A stretch of 64,000 nucleotides of DNA, from positions 12,090,924 to 12,154,923 of the forward strand of contig NC_091023.1 of NCBI RefSeq assembly GCF_041296385.1, given 5' to 3'. Below, piece by piece: positions 26,001-39,047 of this stretch (position 1 is the first letter of the stretch; each line of letters opens with the position of its first letter). The position numbers were made by a program, and so were the translations under genes. The notes below the pieces were generated by a model. It worked only from the letters and a program-made list of their open reading frames with translations. It searched no databases and was not told the origin of the DNA. The DNA comes from Aphelocoma coerulescens (Eukaryota; Chordata; Aves; Passeriformes; Corvidae).

Positions 26001-27299
26001 CTTTGATGAGATGCTACATCTGCATCCATACATGGAGGCTGCTGGCTTTCACAGCTTGTGCTGGTACAAGATGTAGGGATCACTGGAAAACTTGCACAGG
26101 AAGTCATAATACTGTAAAAAATTTTTCCATAAGTTGGTGTTAAATAAGAAAGGAGTGGACCAGGCTTGCTTATATCCCAACTTTGACAAGGCTATGGAGA
26201 TCATCTGACAGCCTCAGGGCTGGATTGTGGCTGTGCCCAGAAGAGGCTTATTCGAAGGATGAACAGTGGATAGGAAAGCATGGCTGTCTCGGGGGTGCTG
26301 TGTGATCTTTGGCTGCAGGTTGGGAGTGAAGTGTCACTGGCCAAAAGGAATCAGAGCTCCCCGGGAGCGCTGGAAGGTCATGGCAAGCCAAGAGCTGGTG
26401 TCTGTGTCTGTCACTGAGAGGATGAATGTCAACTCTGTCCTACAAACAGCATAGCCAGTCCAACAGCTCCTGCTGTAAGCTAGCAAGCAGGGATTGAATT
26501 GTAGCACTGTTACAATACTCCAATTAACATTGCAATGTTAGAGCCAAAAAGGGGACTGCAATATTTCAGAAAGTACATTTTAATGCTTTAGGTGTTGAAA
26601 ACTGTAGCATGAAATATATGTGCATTGTTTGACATCAGCTGGGATATATGGTAGGCAGGTTCTATGAACACGGGTCAGTCTGAAAACTGAGTAGCAGAGT
26701 AAAAAAGTTGTTCACATCCAATAAGCAACATGTTAGCTGTGGCAGGGTGGTCATGGCATTGTGTCAGCCAGGTGTGTGCCTCATGACTAACTCAGACTTT
26801 ACTAGGGCTTGTCCATCGCACTTGCCATGAATTTACCCTAAGAAATCCTCACAGAATGTTTTCGGCCAGGAAGGAGCCACTTCTGAACTGATGATTTTCA
26901 ACCGCTCAAATTTGAAATGTGAAATCCTGCATAGGAAAATACTTTCCGATTTTTTTTTTACTTGCCTGTTTTGTTTCTTTGCTTGCTTGTCACATTGGTC
27001 TTAAACTGATATGTAAGTCTAATAGGTATGTTAATCTGCATCTGCTGTGGTATGCATGTGATGAAGGAAACAGATCAAATGAACTTATTTTAGTCAATAT
27101 GTTTAAATAAAAAGTCAACATGGCAAGACGCATACTCTCACTCTGACTGAGTCATGTTCAGTTTAAGTTCCAGGAATGTCTAAGAGGGTGGCGTCATCCC
27201 CTTCAAAACAGTTTTTTTTTTTTTCCCTATTGGATTATATCAGCAAGCAGCTGCCTCTAAGGCATTATTTCTGTCAGACGGTCAGGCTCTCTGTGCCAG

Positions 27300-27870
27300 C
27301 TTCTCCCTAGAAGTGTTACATGGATGGGGCATGCCTCCCAAATAAGCCCAGGGGACAGTAGCGATGCCCAGTCGAGATGCCGCAAAGGGCAGCACTTTCA
27401 CCGGCTGTGCCAGGGCAAGCGGGGCCCTGGGCGGAGGCGCCTGCCGGGGGCTCCCGTGCTCCCCGCTCTGCGCTGCAGATGAAAAATGCAGCGCCAGCTG
27501 CCGTGGAGAAATCGTGTCCGTGCCGGAGCTGTCGGGCCGCTCACCGGCCTCGGCCCCGGCCGTGCCCGCGCGGGCAGCGCTTCTGCGGCTCCTCCTGGCG
27601 GCCCGGAGCGCCGGCCCGGCCCCAGCCCCGCCACACCGGGCCCGGCCCCAGCCCCGCCACACCGGGCCCGGCCCCAGCCCCGCCACACCGGGCCCGGCCC
27701 CAGCCCCGCCACACGGGGCCCGGCCCCAGCCCCGCCACACCGGGCCCGGCCCCAGCCCCGCCGCCGGCCAGTGGCTCCCAGAGCTACTGCAGCCTCCCTG
27801 CAGTAACTGCCCCGCACTTCATCCCCGCACACACCGCTCTGCTCTTGTTCACTCCTGTGCATGTGCTGGG
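27300..27870. promoter_or_regulatory. Orphan CpG island
   Basis: A sharply bounded GC/CpG-rich block between PCOLCE2 and PAQR9, with AT-rich DNA on both sides. It contains a 26-bp minisatellite (27617-27764). Overlapping frames are open on both strands across it because the composition lacks stop codons, so coding is not supported. It may be a promoter for an unannotated non-coding RNA, a distal element, or just minisatellite expansion. Confidence 0.6.
27617..27764. repeat. 26-bp GC-rich minisatellite, five copies plus a partial
   Basis: Units start at 27617, 27643, 27669, 27695 and 27721, with a partial sixth from 27747. Each begins cggccccagccccgccacac. The fourth copy has one substitution (cacacgggg for cacaccggg). 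The unit length is not a multiple of three, so it reads through in every frame as Pro/Ala/Arg or Gly/Trp/Arg repeats. Confidence 0.95.
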
Positions 27871-30800
27871 ACACATTAAAACAATTAATTACCCGATGTT
27901 TTTGAACATATGTGAATAATTTGTTTTGCCTTGTTCATTTCAAACTGTTGAAATTGAGGATTCAATCAAACTCAGACCTCAGATCACTGAAGATCGGCCG
28001 GAATAAACTTTATAACACAATTCGAAGCATTAGAAAGCAGGCATTCTTTATCTGTGCAGGACACACAGAGGATATTTCTTTAGTTCTGTGTGTGTTCTGA
28101 GATTTTACAACAAGGTATTTATAAACCGTAATCGTACATATTCATTAAAACGTGGTTCTTATTTAATACATAAACATTACTTTCCTAGAGCTAATTTGTA
28201 TGTATCCACCTCCCACTGGAAGTCCTTTTATGGTCCTGGAGAGTAATAAAAGGGGTCTGGTGGTTGTATTCATTGAATGCTTTGATATTAAAGGTGACTT
28301 TTACTTGAACTTTTTCTTTGGGCATGTGCTGTTGCTTCTTTGTTACATGACTTGCACTGTAGTCCTTTTTACCTGTTTCTCCACTGGGTCCAGCCATGTT
28401 TATCCTCCTGGGTTCATAGTTTTACATCCATTTATCTTTTTTTTGCTGTTTAGTCTTTAAGCTCTATCCAGCAACTTCAGGTAAACTGAAAATTTCTCTT
28501 CTCTATATAATTTATCATTGATGGCTGAGTCAGAAAATGGAGGTTTGTTTTCTTAAACTGAGTAAGACCAAATCTTGTCTAGGAAACTCCTGCTGGTTGA
28601 CCTCAGTGTCCTCCACAGGTCTGCCTGGCACAGACTAATGTTGCAAAACTTTCTTCTGAACAGCAGGCCTGAATCTCTTTATTCTGAGGTTCACTTGGCA
28701 TGGCAGGCAGGGGTGTCACTGCCTGGTTCTCAGGCTGCTTTGACTTGTGTGTGGGAGCAGCCCTGGTGGGATCATATGGCTGTGTGCCACGGACGGACTG
28801 GTGCAGCACAGAGATGTGCTGTGCCACACTGTATTCCTGCTGCATCCTCTGTGCCAGTACTGCACACAGGGATGTGATTAGGGAATAGGAGGGTAAAAGA
28901 GCTTTTTACAAGTCAGAATTATTCTGCAGCCTGTTTGAGCCTTCTGGGCAAAATGCCAAGGGAAGAGAATTGAGTCTGGTGCTTGTGAATTTAGCTCAGG
29001 AATCACTTGTGAAGGGAACCGCACTACTGCTGACCTATTACAGTGCAGATGGAAAGTTGTCACCTGAGAGACTTCATTTACCAGCCTGTTTGTTTCAGAT
29101 TCTTTCATTCATGAGCTAGTGGGGAACTGAAATGGCTTTTGAAACAAAGAATATTGAGTAATAAGTTGGAAGTCACTCATGTCTGGGACACACCTGGCAG
29201 TGTTGCCCTGACACTGAAACTAGAAATCATGACAATTCCAGAGCCTGAAAATCATAATTATTTGTTAGCTGTATGTGCATAATTGGCTAATGAATAACAT
29301 TCATTGGGGTTATTTAAAAGCAGCAATGAAGTGTGCTGGAGACTGCTAGGTGAACATCTAGTACTTTCCAGAGGACTTCACTCCAAGACACAAGTGCTCT
29401 AAAGGGGAGAGGGCCAGATTCACTGTGGGTCTTCAGTAACTCTGCTTGGAGAAAGTCACTGTGACTTTCAGAAGAGAAAGCAGTAATTACTTCACTTGGT
29501 AATATTTGTAAGTCCACCGGTTCATTTGCTTTGTGCAAACCCATGTAAGAGTCTGCCAGCAAAGTCAAAATCAATACATCTTTTAAACTCTGTGAGGTTA
29601 ATTTTATCTTTTTTGTTTTTTTCCTTTGATAAGGAAGACTTATAAAATGTCTTTTTGGTAACAGCTAGAGACCTCAACCAAAGTATGTAGGGCACCACCA
29701 ACTTTTTTATAAATGTTGATGTCTGAATATATTTACCATGTATGTAATTCAGCCTTATGTCCGAATACAAGAATGCACTCACCACGGATTAACTGTAATG
29801 GAGGTATGTACTGTTTTCCATTCATTATATCAATTCACTGTATTCTTTGGAATAATGATCATCTCAGTAGAAGCAGATCTGAAGATACACTGGCTGTATA
29901 TTCCCTCTGAGGTGATAGAGCTGCCGAGTGCTAAGCTAGCTGGGATTTTAAGTAATATTCATTTAACAGCCTGAATATTGCATTTTGAGCAGGTTTCCCA
30001 CTCGTGTATACCCTCAGTTCTCTGTGTTTTACTGAACACAGTTAACTCAAATTAATTTTTAATTGTCAAAAAAAATCTGAACTTTAAAATAAAGGAGATG
30101 GCATGCTTCTGTTGGGGCAGAATAGTTGTAGTTTGAAGGAATGTGCTCTACTGCTAGCTAGGGACAAAGGTATTCTTCATAGATACTTGGCTGCTCTATT
30201 TTGAGTCTCTATTATACAGAAATAAATACTCTCTTTAACTATGTTGGCTAGTGAATTTATTTTTTAGTGCTCAGTGATTCTTGTTACTTACTGTTCCAAA
30301 CTATCTCTTCAAGCTATGATTTTCTACTACACTGCAAGAAACAATGTTTTGATATTTTAATTGTTACAGATGGAAAGTCTGCAGCTTTATTTCATGACTA
30401 AGTTTGTGCATTTCTAGCTATACATATGTATTTTGCTCTTTGTTTTGATTAAAATCTCCCAGACAATGCCCTGAGACTGCTTTTGAGAGTGCTTTAAAGT
30501 GCTATGGCTGAGGAGGGGAAGTGAATCTTGGGTGTTGGAGAGTAGGACATGCCTTAGGGCTGAATGGCAGCATCTGCTGTGCCAGACTCTTGCTGGCAGC
30601 GTTTCCCTGGCACTGTCTGCTCATTAGGGTTCTGCTTCTATAGCACACTTAAACACAAGGAAAAGTTCACCCCTGTCAATGAACAAAGATAAACATAATC
30701 CTATTAAAGTTAAGCATGTGCCTATGAGCTTCACTAAATTTTGGATAATCAGAGATGCTGCCTATATGTACAAAGGTATCAGAGAAGCTGCCCGACGGAC

Positions 30801-33800
30801 CTGTTTACCTTTTGCTCGTTATTTTTATTATTTCTGAGGGCTGCAGATACTGCTGCTTGTTATCCACCCCACTGACATTTCATAGTTGTCTTTCCAAGTG
30901 CTGCTAAAAAGAAAAGCTGAGATTTTGGAACACTAGTGAGTGCCAGTGATTGAATTCCATAGCCCCAGGACTGTGGATGTGGAGAGCCCAGCATATAAAG
31001 AAGGGGAAAAATATCAAGGTTTTTTTTTCTTGTGCATGTGGCATTGCCCATTTTCTCAGGACAGCAGAGGAGAGTGAGAGAAAATAGACATTTTCTAGCA
31101 GAGGATAATAATGAAAAGTATGCTTAACACCAAAAAGGAAGGAAAACTATATTTTCATGTTTCATCAGTCAGGAGGGACATTGAAAGGATTAGATCTCAG
31201 AGGTAGGAGAGACTCAAATTAGAAAACTCTATAAAGTTGCTTACTCTCCAAAAAGATTGTGTGACATGGTTGTTTTGCTTCAGTAAAGCATGCATCATGT
31301 ACCCAAAGGCTGTGCTCCCTGGCAAGAGAAGTATTTCCAGCTCCCCACTAACAGAAGCATGCTGCCACTCTTGATATCTGCCTTGTAGTAGAGGGTTTCT
31401 GATGCAGAAAGTGCATCTGTAATGTCTGCCCTTAAGACTCTCATCACTGCAACCAAGATTTAGCCTTAGCATTAATACTGATTTGCTCTACATTTTGACC
31501 AGCTTTTAATTTTTAATGAGTTTCATCTCCACTCGCAGATCCTGCTAACCTTATGTGATCCTATGATGAGAGAATAAAATCTGAAGGTAATTGTTGTGTG
31601 TCACATGTTCCTTTGCTCCTCCTCAAATACAGTCCTGACTTTCAGGGTCATTTGTCAGAGAAGTAATGTCATGGTAACAAAATGTAGACTGCCTTCAGAT
31701 TTCCAGTAGATTATCAGAATAACTATGGATCCACCACAGCTGAAGGCTGAGGTACTGACCTCAATAAAGTACCTGTCCCAGCAGCTGTAACTTTTGTTGC
31801 CTACCATTCTGCTCAGTGTTTTGCCATCTTCACTGGCTTCACCAGTTTTGTGAGGTTTTCCTCCAGCATGTTCACACCCAGCAGTCAGATCCAGAGCTTA
31901 CTGATAACATTACGAAAACCCTTAGGTGTTAATAGGAGGATGCAGTCTGGTGAAGCATTTGTTTATTTGCAGGATGTAGTCCCTTGAAGCATCTGCTTGC
32001 AAGAGAGCAATGGATGTTTTTGCTGGAATCATCAAATCCTTGAAGTCATTACCACATTTCAAAGAGTATGTACAAAGTCTGCAAATAAGAATCTCCAAAA
32101 TTTTAGAACTTTTGAAGGAATTCTGCAGACATCAACTAGAAGATCCTACAGTTTTCCATTGTGTTCAGTCTTCTAACAGTTTCAGGGGGTACCCACAATT
32201 ATGTTGGGATACATCCTGTCCTGCTGAATTTTGACAGAAAAGGCTTAAGGCAGATACTACATGTAATTGCAGTTCACTGAGTGCTTTTTGGTGCCTGACT
32301 TGAACTGAAAACAGTATTTTGCCATCCTACTCTGCCAAATGGGAAACTTTACTTGATGCCAAATAGACCTCTTCATTTTGCAGTCAGTATTTTGCTGTGA
32401 TTCTTGACACTGCTATTGCTACTAATTTAATGATTTTTCAGTGAGCACTGTAGACTGAACACTAATCTTCTTATACATATTAATGATCTTAATGTAACAG
32501 GGAGGGCTATCATTAATTAACATAGATACTGGAGAACTAAAGTGGCAAAGAATGCTATTTTATTGCTTTAAACTATAAAAGACAGCAGAATGGCAATGAT
32601 ACTTTTGCTAGTATAGTGTTTTCAGAAATACCAACACCCCTGTACAAGAATTGAAAGTTCTTGTACTTGTGCTAAAATCATCTGTGTTTGAAGATAACTA
32701 CATTCAACACATTTCTGATCCTGCAGGTGTCACAGTAACTTACACTAAGAAATGAAAAAAACCTTTATAAATGCATTTCTGCAAAAATGAACTCAGAATC
32801 AACTTTATTTATAGATCACACCCTTTTTTTTTGCTAAAAATGCATAGTCATTACATACACAGTAGTCAGCATCCAAAAGTGTAAAAAGTAAATTTTCAAA
32901 CCCTCCCAACAGAACCACACAAAATTCACACTTTTTGTTCATTGCATGCACAGCCCCTTAAACATGATACCTCCTACTAAAGCGTGCTTGAACCTCTAGC
33001 AGACAGAATTGGCTTGCTATAAACTGTTTCTCTGTACTACTAACCCCCAGCTACAACCACAAATCCTAAGGCATTCCCATGAAATAGTGAAGCCCTACTT
33101 CAGAATCCTCCATGTTCTGAGTATGGCCCAGGAAGCAATTGCCCTGAAAGCAGAAGTCTGCTGGTAGTGTTTCCTTACAGGCAACTTCAAGCAAAAGCCT
33201 GCTTCCTCTAGTTATTAATTTATTACTGAATTCAGTGGAATGAAGCAGCATCTGTCTAAGCAAGATGTGAAAATGATTTAACTTTATTCCACACCCAGCT
33301 CCAAGACACTAAATGTCTTGAATGGAGGTCTGTGTCTTTCAGTGCATGTGACCATCTTGCATCTCATCTGAGGAGAAGACAGTAAAGTCTCAGCTGTAAC
33401 TTGGGTGTAGGTTTTAGAGCCCTGACTCAGAGGCGTCTAACAGAAGCTAGGAATATACTTGGATATTGAGAGAATTTCTAAACAAAAAGGCTTTGACTAA
33501 CAAACCACTCAAACCTTTTGATGTCTTCTTTTTTTTTCCCCCTCGGCTACTGCTGCCAGTTAGAAAAACTCTTAAAAACATGGTCCTCTTCTCAGTGGTG
33601 CTTTTTATATCAGCCCTTCCAGTTGATGGGCATAGTGCGTTAGCAGAATGATTATTCAGGGCTCCTTGGCAGAGTACATATATGTGGTCAAAAGATCCAA
33701 GTTCAGATTTCACTCACTCATAGGATTAACTCAATGTTTTTGGTTTTGGGGAACAGAAGGGGAAAAGAGAAAGTTGTTTGGTCAATATAGTTTTATATTC

Positions 33801-36800
33801 TCAAATGATTACATATTTTTACTTAAAAGCTTCATTTATGTCAGGTCTTTTTACTCTGATAAGAAGCAGCTTGACGTAGTTCAAAATTCCCAATGGCAAC
33901 AGAGACATAATCATAGTCTTACAGACACTGATGGGAAATCCTGCTCCATTTTTTCATAGTAACTGGAATACAATCCATGGCTAAATGAACAAGGAGGCCC
34001 CATGTGAGTGTTAAAATGCTCCTTAATACAAGTTACCAGTGAGAATTTCTGAAGAAGAGTATGTAAGTCATGTATGTTTTCTCTTTACTCCTGACCTGTA
34101 AGCATTTAGTCAGCCTGTTTAATACTGCCTAGGTTTTAATTGCCCCCCCCTTGAAGCCAGTGGAAATTTTGCCATCAGCTCCAAAAGACACAGGATATGA
34201 ACATCCTAGGAGTATGGCAATGACAAGGGTTTGTCCCAAGAGTTCATGATCTGGAAACGTTCATGTTCCTCTCCCTGTGAGATGAGGAAAAATATAACAT
34301 TCTCTCTACTGGAGTTCAGTAATATTTCTTCTTAGCACCTGGGAGGGTCTTTGCATTTTTAAGTGCTTTACAAACATTTGCTAGTCTTCAGAGCAACCCT
34401 GCGAGGTAGGTAAGGTATATTCTCCCCATCTTACAGATGTGGAAACTGAGACACAAAGGGTCAAATTCAACCCTGGTACAATTCCAGTGTTTCACATGAA
34501 TTAAAATTCATTCAAAATGGACACAGTTTAAACAACTTGCCCTAGATTACAGAACAGATAGTGGCAAAGCAAGGATAAGAACCCAGGAGTGCCTGACTCC
34601 TCAGCTTGTTACTGGCCACCTGGTCATTTTTACTCTCATAGGCTATGAAAAACAGTTTAGTCTGGGCAATTACTACAGGTATGACTTGCTTCTGTAAGGC
34701 ATGTAGATGGTAGATGGTAATCAACTGAGTTTAGTGCAATAATGCTCTATGAATGTGCTGCCTCAGAGAGTTTACTTGAATATGAAGTAAAACTTTCATA
34801 CTGTCATTTTCTGCAGGTGCACTGTTGACAAAAAGCTCACAAAGTAGCTGGATTCAGCAAATAAATAATAAGCATAACACTTGGACAACTAAGCAGAACT
34901 ATAATTTTAGCAAAAAAACCCCCAACATATTTCTACTTTTAACTGCTAAATTTCTACAAGTGCAGCATTGCAAATGAAACCTTTCCCTTTGTATCCAGAC
35001 TGTAGATTCCAGTCTTCTTAATGAAGCTCCTCAGAGCTTCATAGATATCCTGGATAGTGACATTCAAATGAATACACTGCAGAAGAAATACTGTATTACC
35101 ACAGAAAACAGGGTAATGATTACAGATCAGGTTTATCAATCTTAGACGAAGGTGAGCTTGAAGCTGACAGGCTACTCAGAAGTGCCCAGAAGCCAGGCTT
35201 ACTGAATATATGCCAGTATGTAGATTGCAGTTCTAGGCACGTGCTGAATGCAAGGTGGTGTGTCTGTGCCATCAACACTCTGGGAAGTGGCCCCAGCAAC
35301 AGTCACTTCACATCAGCACAGGTGTGTCAGTCTGGGGGGCAGTGCTGGCCAAACACAGAAAGATACCCAGGCATTCCAGGCCACTCCCCCTGTGCTCCCA
35401 TCCCCATACAGATTCTACTGCAAAAGGCCTGAAAAGCCTTTTTGGTTTTAAACATGAGCTGTGGAGTCCACAGTGTAGACCTTACGGCAGGTTATAAAAA
35501 CATTATGACAGGTACTTCTGCAAAAAAGTTAGTTTTCTAGGATTTCTTATGCATCTAGTCTGCAGGTTAGACCTCTTGTCTGAGCTCTGGACATGCTTAC
35601 ACATGTTCTTCAGTCATGTGCTTTCACACCAGAAAGTTATCCTGCACCCTTACAAGTCACACAAATGCTGACTCACTTCTATGTGAGCAAATTCAAGCAC
35701 TATAATTATAGATATCTTGTTCCAATTTTAATCTTTTTATCTCAGATTTGTTCTGTCCATCAGACACAGCAAATGGAACAACTATCTACATACATGTCCT
35801 TCACTGAATAAACACAGACACTCAGGTATTTCCCTAGATAGTCTCCATACTTACCGTACCTTTTTAATTTGTAACCACATTTTTTTAAACAAAAACCAGA
35901 CAAACAAAAACCCATTAATTAGAACTCTTAAATTCTAATCACATCTCCTTGTAGCCATTCAATTTGGATTCAGCAGCCTGCTTACAGTGGCTCAGAGAGC
36001 AGTGCTTGCCACCAGCTTTTACAAATAATTCCATGAGGTGCTCAGGCCCATACACGTGCCTCAACAATCTGCCAATAGAAACTTCTGAATGAAGCAATAT
36101 TCTTAATATCAGAGCCAGGTACCGAATCTCCAGTGTGACTGGGACTCACAGGCAACTCTTGTAACAGCAGCAAGATTCCAGTAAAATTGCAGCTGGTTGC
36201 AATCCAAACTTTATACTGTTAGCTGTCGTTGAGATATATATAGATGACCTTGTGTGGCCTAACTCCAAATATCAAATGTATTTTTACAAGTTAGCAACAG
36301 CCATTTTTGACATTGCCTCTTGAGATGTCCTCTGCACTGTGACTGACAAGCACAACCATAATTCATTATACAGTATGCTCTAAAAGCCTGGTCTTTGGCT
36401 TTTACTGTTGCTTGTTTCTGAGCTGTCTTCTAGTGCTGAGGTTTGCTGTCCCTGGCCTCTCTGATTTATTTCTTAGTTTTTAATTGCTGGTTGGATGTGC
36501 TAGTGGCATCTCCCAGGCAAACCCTTTCTACATAATTAGTTTTGAAACTTGGATGAGTCATTGGGCCCTAACTACTATGCCTCTATTATTTTAACTTGAA
36601 TACAGCCCATCTCAAAGATTTTTGGCCTCTTTTTGCAGTTGTGGAAATTCATAGGATGTTGCAGGTCTTGATCCACTGGCTTTCTATTGTGAGTTTTCAG
36701 GGTTTTCACAACATTAAAGCACATTTCAAAGAGTAACAGTATTGTGAACCAGCCTCCTCACCCAGTGGTGCAGATCATTTTCTGCTTTGTTGGCAGCTGA

Positions 36801-38280
36801 AGAAAGCAATGCTATGCTTATGACAAAAGTTAATGAAAATACATAAAATTTAAAATACTTCATGTAGCTTCCATTTTCTTTTAATGCAGGTTGGCAAATG
36901 AAAACTGAACACAGCCACCCATAAAGGGCCATGCAGTTTTTTATGGCCCAACAACGATAACTCAAGAGGCCACAGTTTGGGAACTGCTATTTCAGATAAT
37001 TCTAGTCAATCTCCTTGAAAGACCACATCTGACCCTTCCAGAAATGACAAAACAGCAGAATTGTGGCTGGAAAAGAGTACATATTTTTAGGCCATTTTCA
37101 TTGTTGACTGAGAATCTAAAAGATTCAAACCATTATACTTAAAATGGGTTGAGATAAAAGATAAAATTAAGTGAGTGTAATTTTCTTTTAGCTTATGCAC
37201 TTCCATTGAGAAATTTTCACAAAGCTGGTACATTGGTACCAGAGTATATCAGTTATTGGTGTCTGTGATGATGCTGACCTGTTTTAAGGATTTGACTTCA
37301 TAATCCCTAGCTACAGTCCTTCCTATATTCCCACTTTAAACAAAGGGGACTTTGTCTTACAGAAGACTAGGACTGGACTCAAATGCCATGTCCATGAAAA
37401 CGGGAAAGACCAAAGCAGAAATACACTTCTACAGTAGGAGCTGAGTAAAACAGCTTCTACACTGTTGTGCAGTCTGACACAAGAGTTTCCTAAGAAGTAC
37501 CACCCTTCTTTAGACAATAGTTTACACAAGTAGTTTCTCACCTGAACTTCAATTTGTAAGCCCCTTGTGTAGTATTATTGCACTTGTTCTATCAGTCAAA
37601 ATCAAAATGCATCTGCCTAAAATCTGCACATGGTTTACAAAAATGTATCTAGAGAGTGAATTCAATCTCTACTTAGCTTTTTGTCATGTGACAAGGGTAA
37701 TACCTGGGTTGCTCTGAAAAGATAATGCTTTGGAAAATACCTCCTAATTCTTGTCTTTGAACTCCCCCAGAGCTTCTGAAAGGGGACTTCAACACAGCCA
37801 GCTGCAGCCACAACTAATCAGAATAGGAAAAAGTGGGGAATGATGAAAAAGTGCCATATCCAGTACTTGTAGTGACAGATTTTAGGTCCTGAACTCAGAT
37901 TCAGCAGTACCTTATTCTGCAACTAATTTTAGGATGGTAAATCTGACAGTGGTTCTAATTAAGGAGCAGTAGAAACTAGTTCCATGCAGTTCTTGAAAAG
38001 ATCCAGAATGAGCTCTCATGCATCAGTTACTCTCTTTACATCCACAGAACTCCCACCGAGCTTGGCAGGGATTTATAGAAAGTCTGGCATCTGACTTTGA
38101 CTCTAGAGGACTGATTTGGGGGTGATTTACCCGGGAAGATAAAGGGGCCCCTTAGCACAACAGATGTTCCTGACGTGCTGAGGGAAGAGCCATTCCATTA
38201 TGCAGTGTCCTTCCTCTTCCCCCGCCCCCATTTCAAACTAGTTTGACCCCTTTCTGGTTCAGTTATTTTACATATCCTTC
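27870..38280. other. Gene-poor interval downstream of PAQR9
   Basis: About 10.4 kb of AT-rich sequence without a supportable gene. It holds a MIR-like SINE relic at 34361-34612. Short frames on both strands lack domains. A stretch near 32440-32530 vaguely resembles a CR1 reverse-transcriptase end, too weak to annotate. Confidence 0.65.
34361..34612 (-). mobile_element. MIR-like CORE-SINE relic
   Basis: The plus strand runs aagtgctttacaaacattt, then gcaaccctgcgaggtaggta, ccccatcttacagatgtgga, aactgag, then after a non-matching stretch of some 60 nt, aacttgccctagattac, gtggcaaagc and aagaacccagg. This is the order of the reverse complement of MIR, so the element is on the minus strand. The non-matching part (about 34471-34530) looks like an insertion. 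Recognised from memory. Confidence 0.7.
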
Positions 38281-38647
38281 TATTTTATTTTAGTATCCGA
38301 GTGGCTACACCAACCACTCACTGTCTGTCTAATTAAAGTCTCTCCATCAACTGGTAATTCTGTAGTAATTCACAGCTGTTTTTCCTCTCGCTCTTAAATC
38401 TATTGTTCCCTGGCTGAAAAGGCTGCAAGACCTTAGAAACTATAGATAGCTATCGATTTGTTTGCATTTAAAATCCAGTATGTGGCTGCAAAGGCCTGTT
38501 ACAATATCAGAGAGGAAGATAAGTGTCAGTGCATAATCTGCTAGGAAATTTCACATAGGAGTTGATTAAAATCTATGAGTAATCATTGCACAAATGTCTT
38601 CAGGTGTATACACATATACACATATATGTAGCTAATAAATGTATAGC

Positions 38648-38664
38648 TATATATATATATATAT
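38648..38664. repeat. (TA)n dinucleotide microsatellite
   Basis: Seventeen bases of alternating T and A in the presumed 3' untranslated region of PAQR9. Confidence 0.85.
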
Positions 38665-38942
38665 TTGTATATACAGAGCTAGATTAAACCTAATTGTTAT
38701 TAAATAAGTAAGTGGCATTCACCATTCATGCATTCTTCCTAGTAGCAGAGCTAAATTATTTCAGCTTATACTCTAAGCAGCAACATACCAGTAAGCATTT
38801 GCTTGCTTCCCCTGGTAACCTAGTAGCTTAAAGAGCACGAGCAGTTCTGCCATGGTAATTTTCTCCAGCAAACCTCCATGAAAGGGACCTGGCTCTTCCA
38901 CAGGTGTGTTTTCCCCAGGTTTCACAGCTTCTCCAGGACATG

Positions 38943-39017
38943 GTGGGTCTGGTCTGAGGGTCACCAGTCTGAAGGTCATTGGCCCAAGGGTCTCCAGACC
39001 AAGGGTCACTGGCATAG
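38943..39017. repeat. Degenerate 15-bp tandem repeat, about five copies
   Basis: Units beginning GGGTC/AGGTC start at 38958, 38973, 38988 and 39003, with a looser copy from 38943. The period is exactly 15 bp, so on the minus strand it is a five-residue repeat (forms such as VTLGL, ETLGP, MTFRL, VTLRP). Confidence 0.75.
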
Positions 39018-39047
39018 TGCTCGCTGTCTCGAGAGTCATCGGCCAGG

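Larger units (their letters stand above)
11700..27280. other. Gene-poor interval upstream of PCOLCE2
   Basis: About 15.6 kb with no gene I can support. Base composition is AT-rich and many short frames (60-130 codons) occur on both strands without domains, start context or exon structure. Named items inside are a CR1 end at 15096-15445, an AT-rich patch near 16320-16435, a (CCCCTT) hexamer tract at 17869-17946 and a DR1 motif at 23013-23025. Confidence 0.7.
38281..39047 (-). other. PAQR9: Probable PAQR9 3' untranslated region
   Basis: Sequence directly downstream of the PAQR9 stop codon at 39048-39050. It contains a second, out-of-frame open reading frame (39039-38773, 88 codons) and a 15-bp degenerate repeat at 38943-39017. 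A reverse-strand AATAAA occurs near 38285, which may be a poly(A) signal. The end of the transcript is a guess. Confidence 0.4.

Noticed and set aside
27282..27919. Frames of 65-180 codons across the CpG island and 26-bp minisatellite
   Set aside because: The repeat lacks stops in every frame, so these are products of the array, with no conserved domain.
32440..32530. Possible CR1 reverse-transcriptase scrap
   Set aside because: Only a short run of similar words, so it is too weak to call without alignment.
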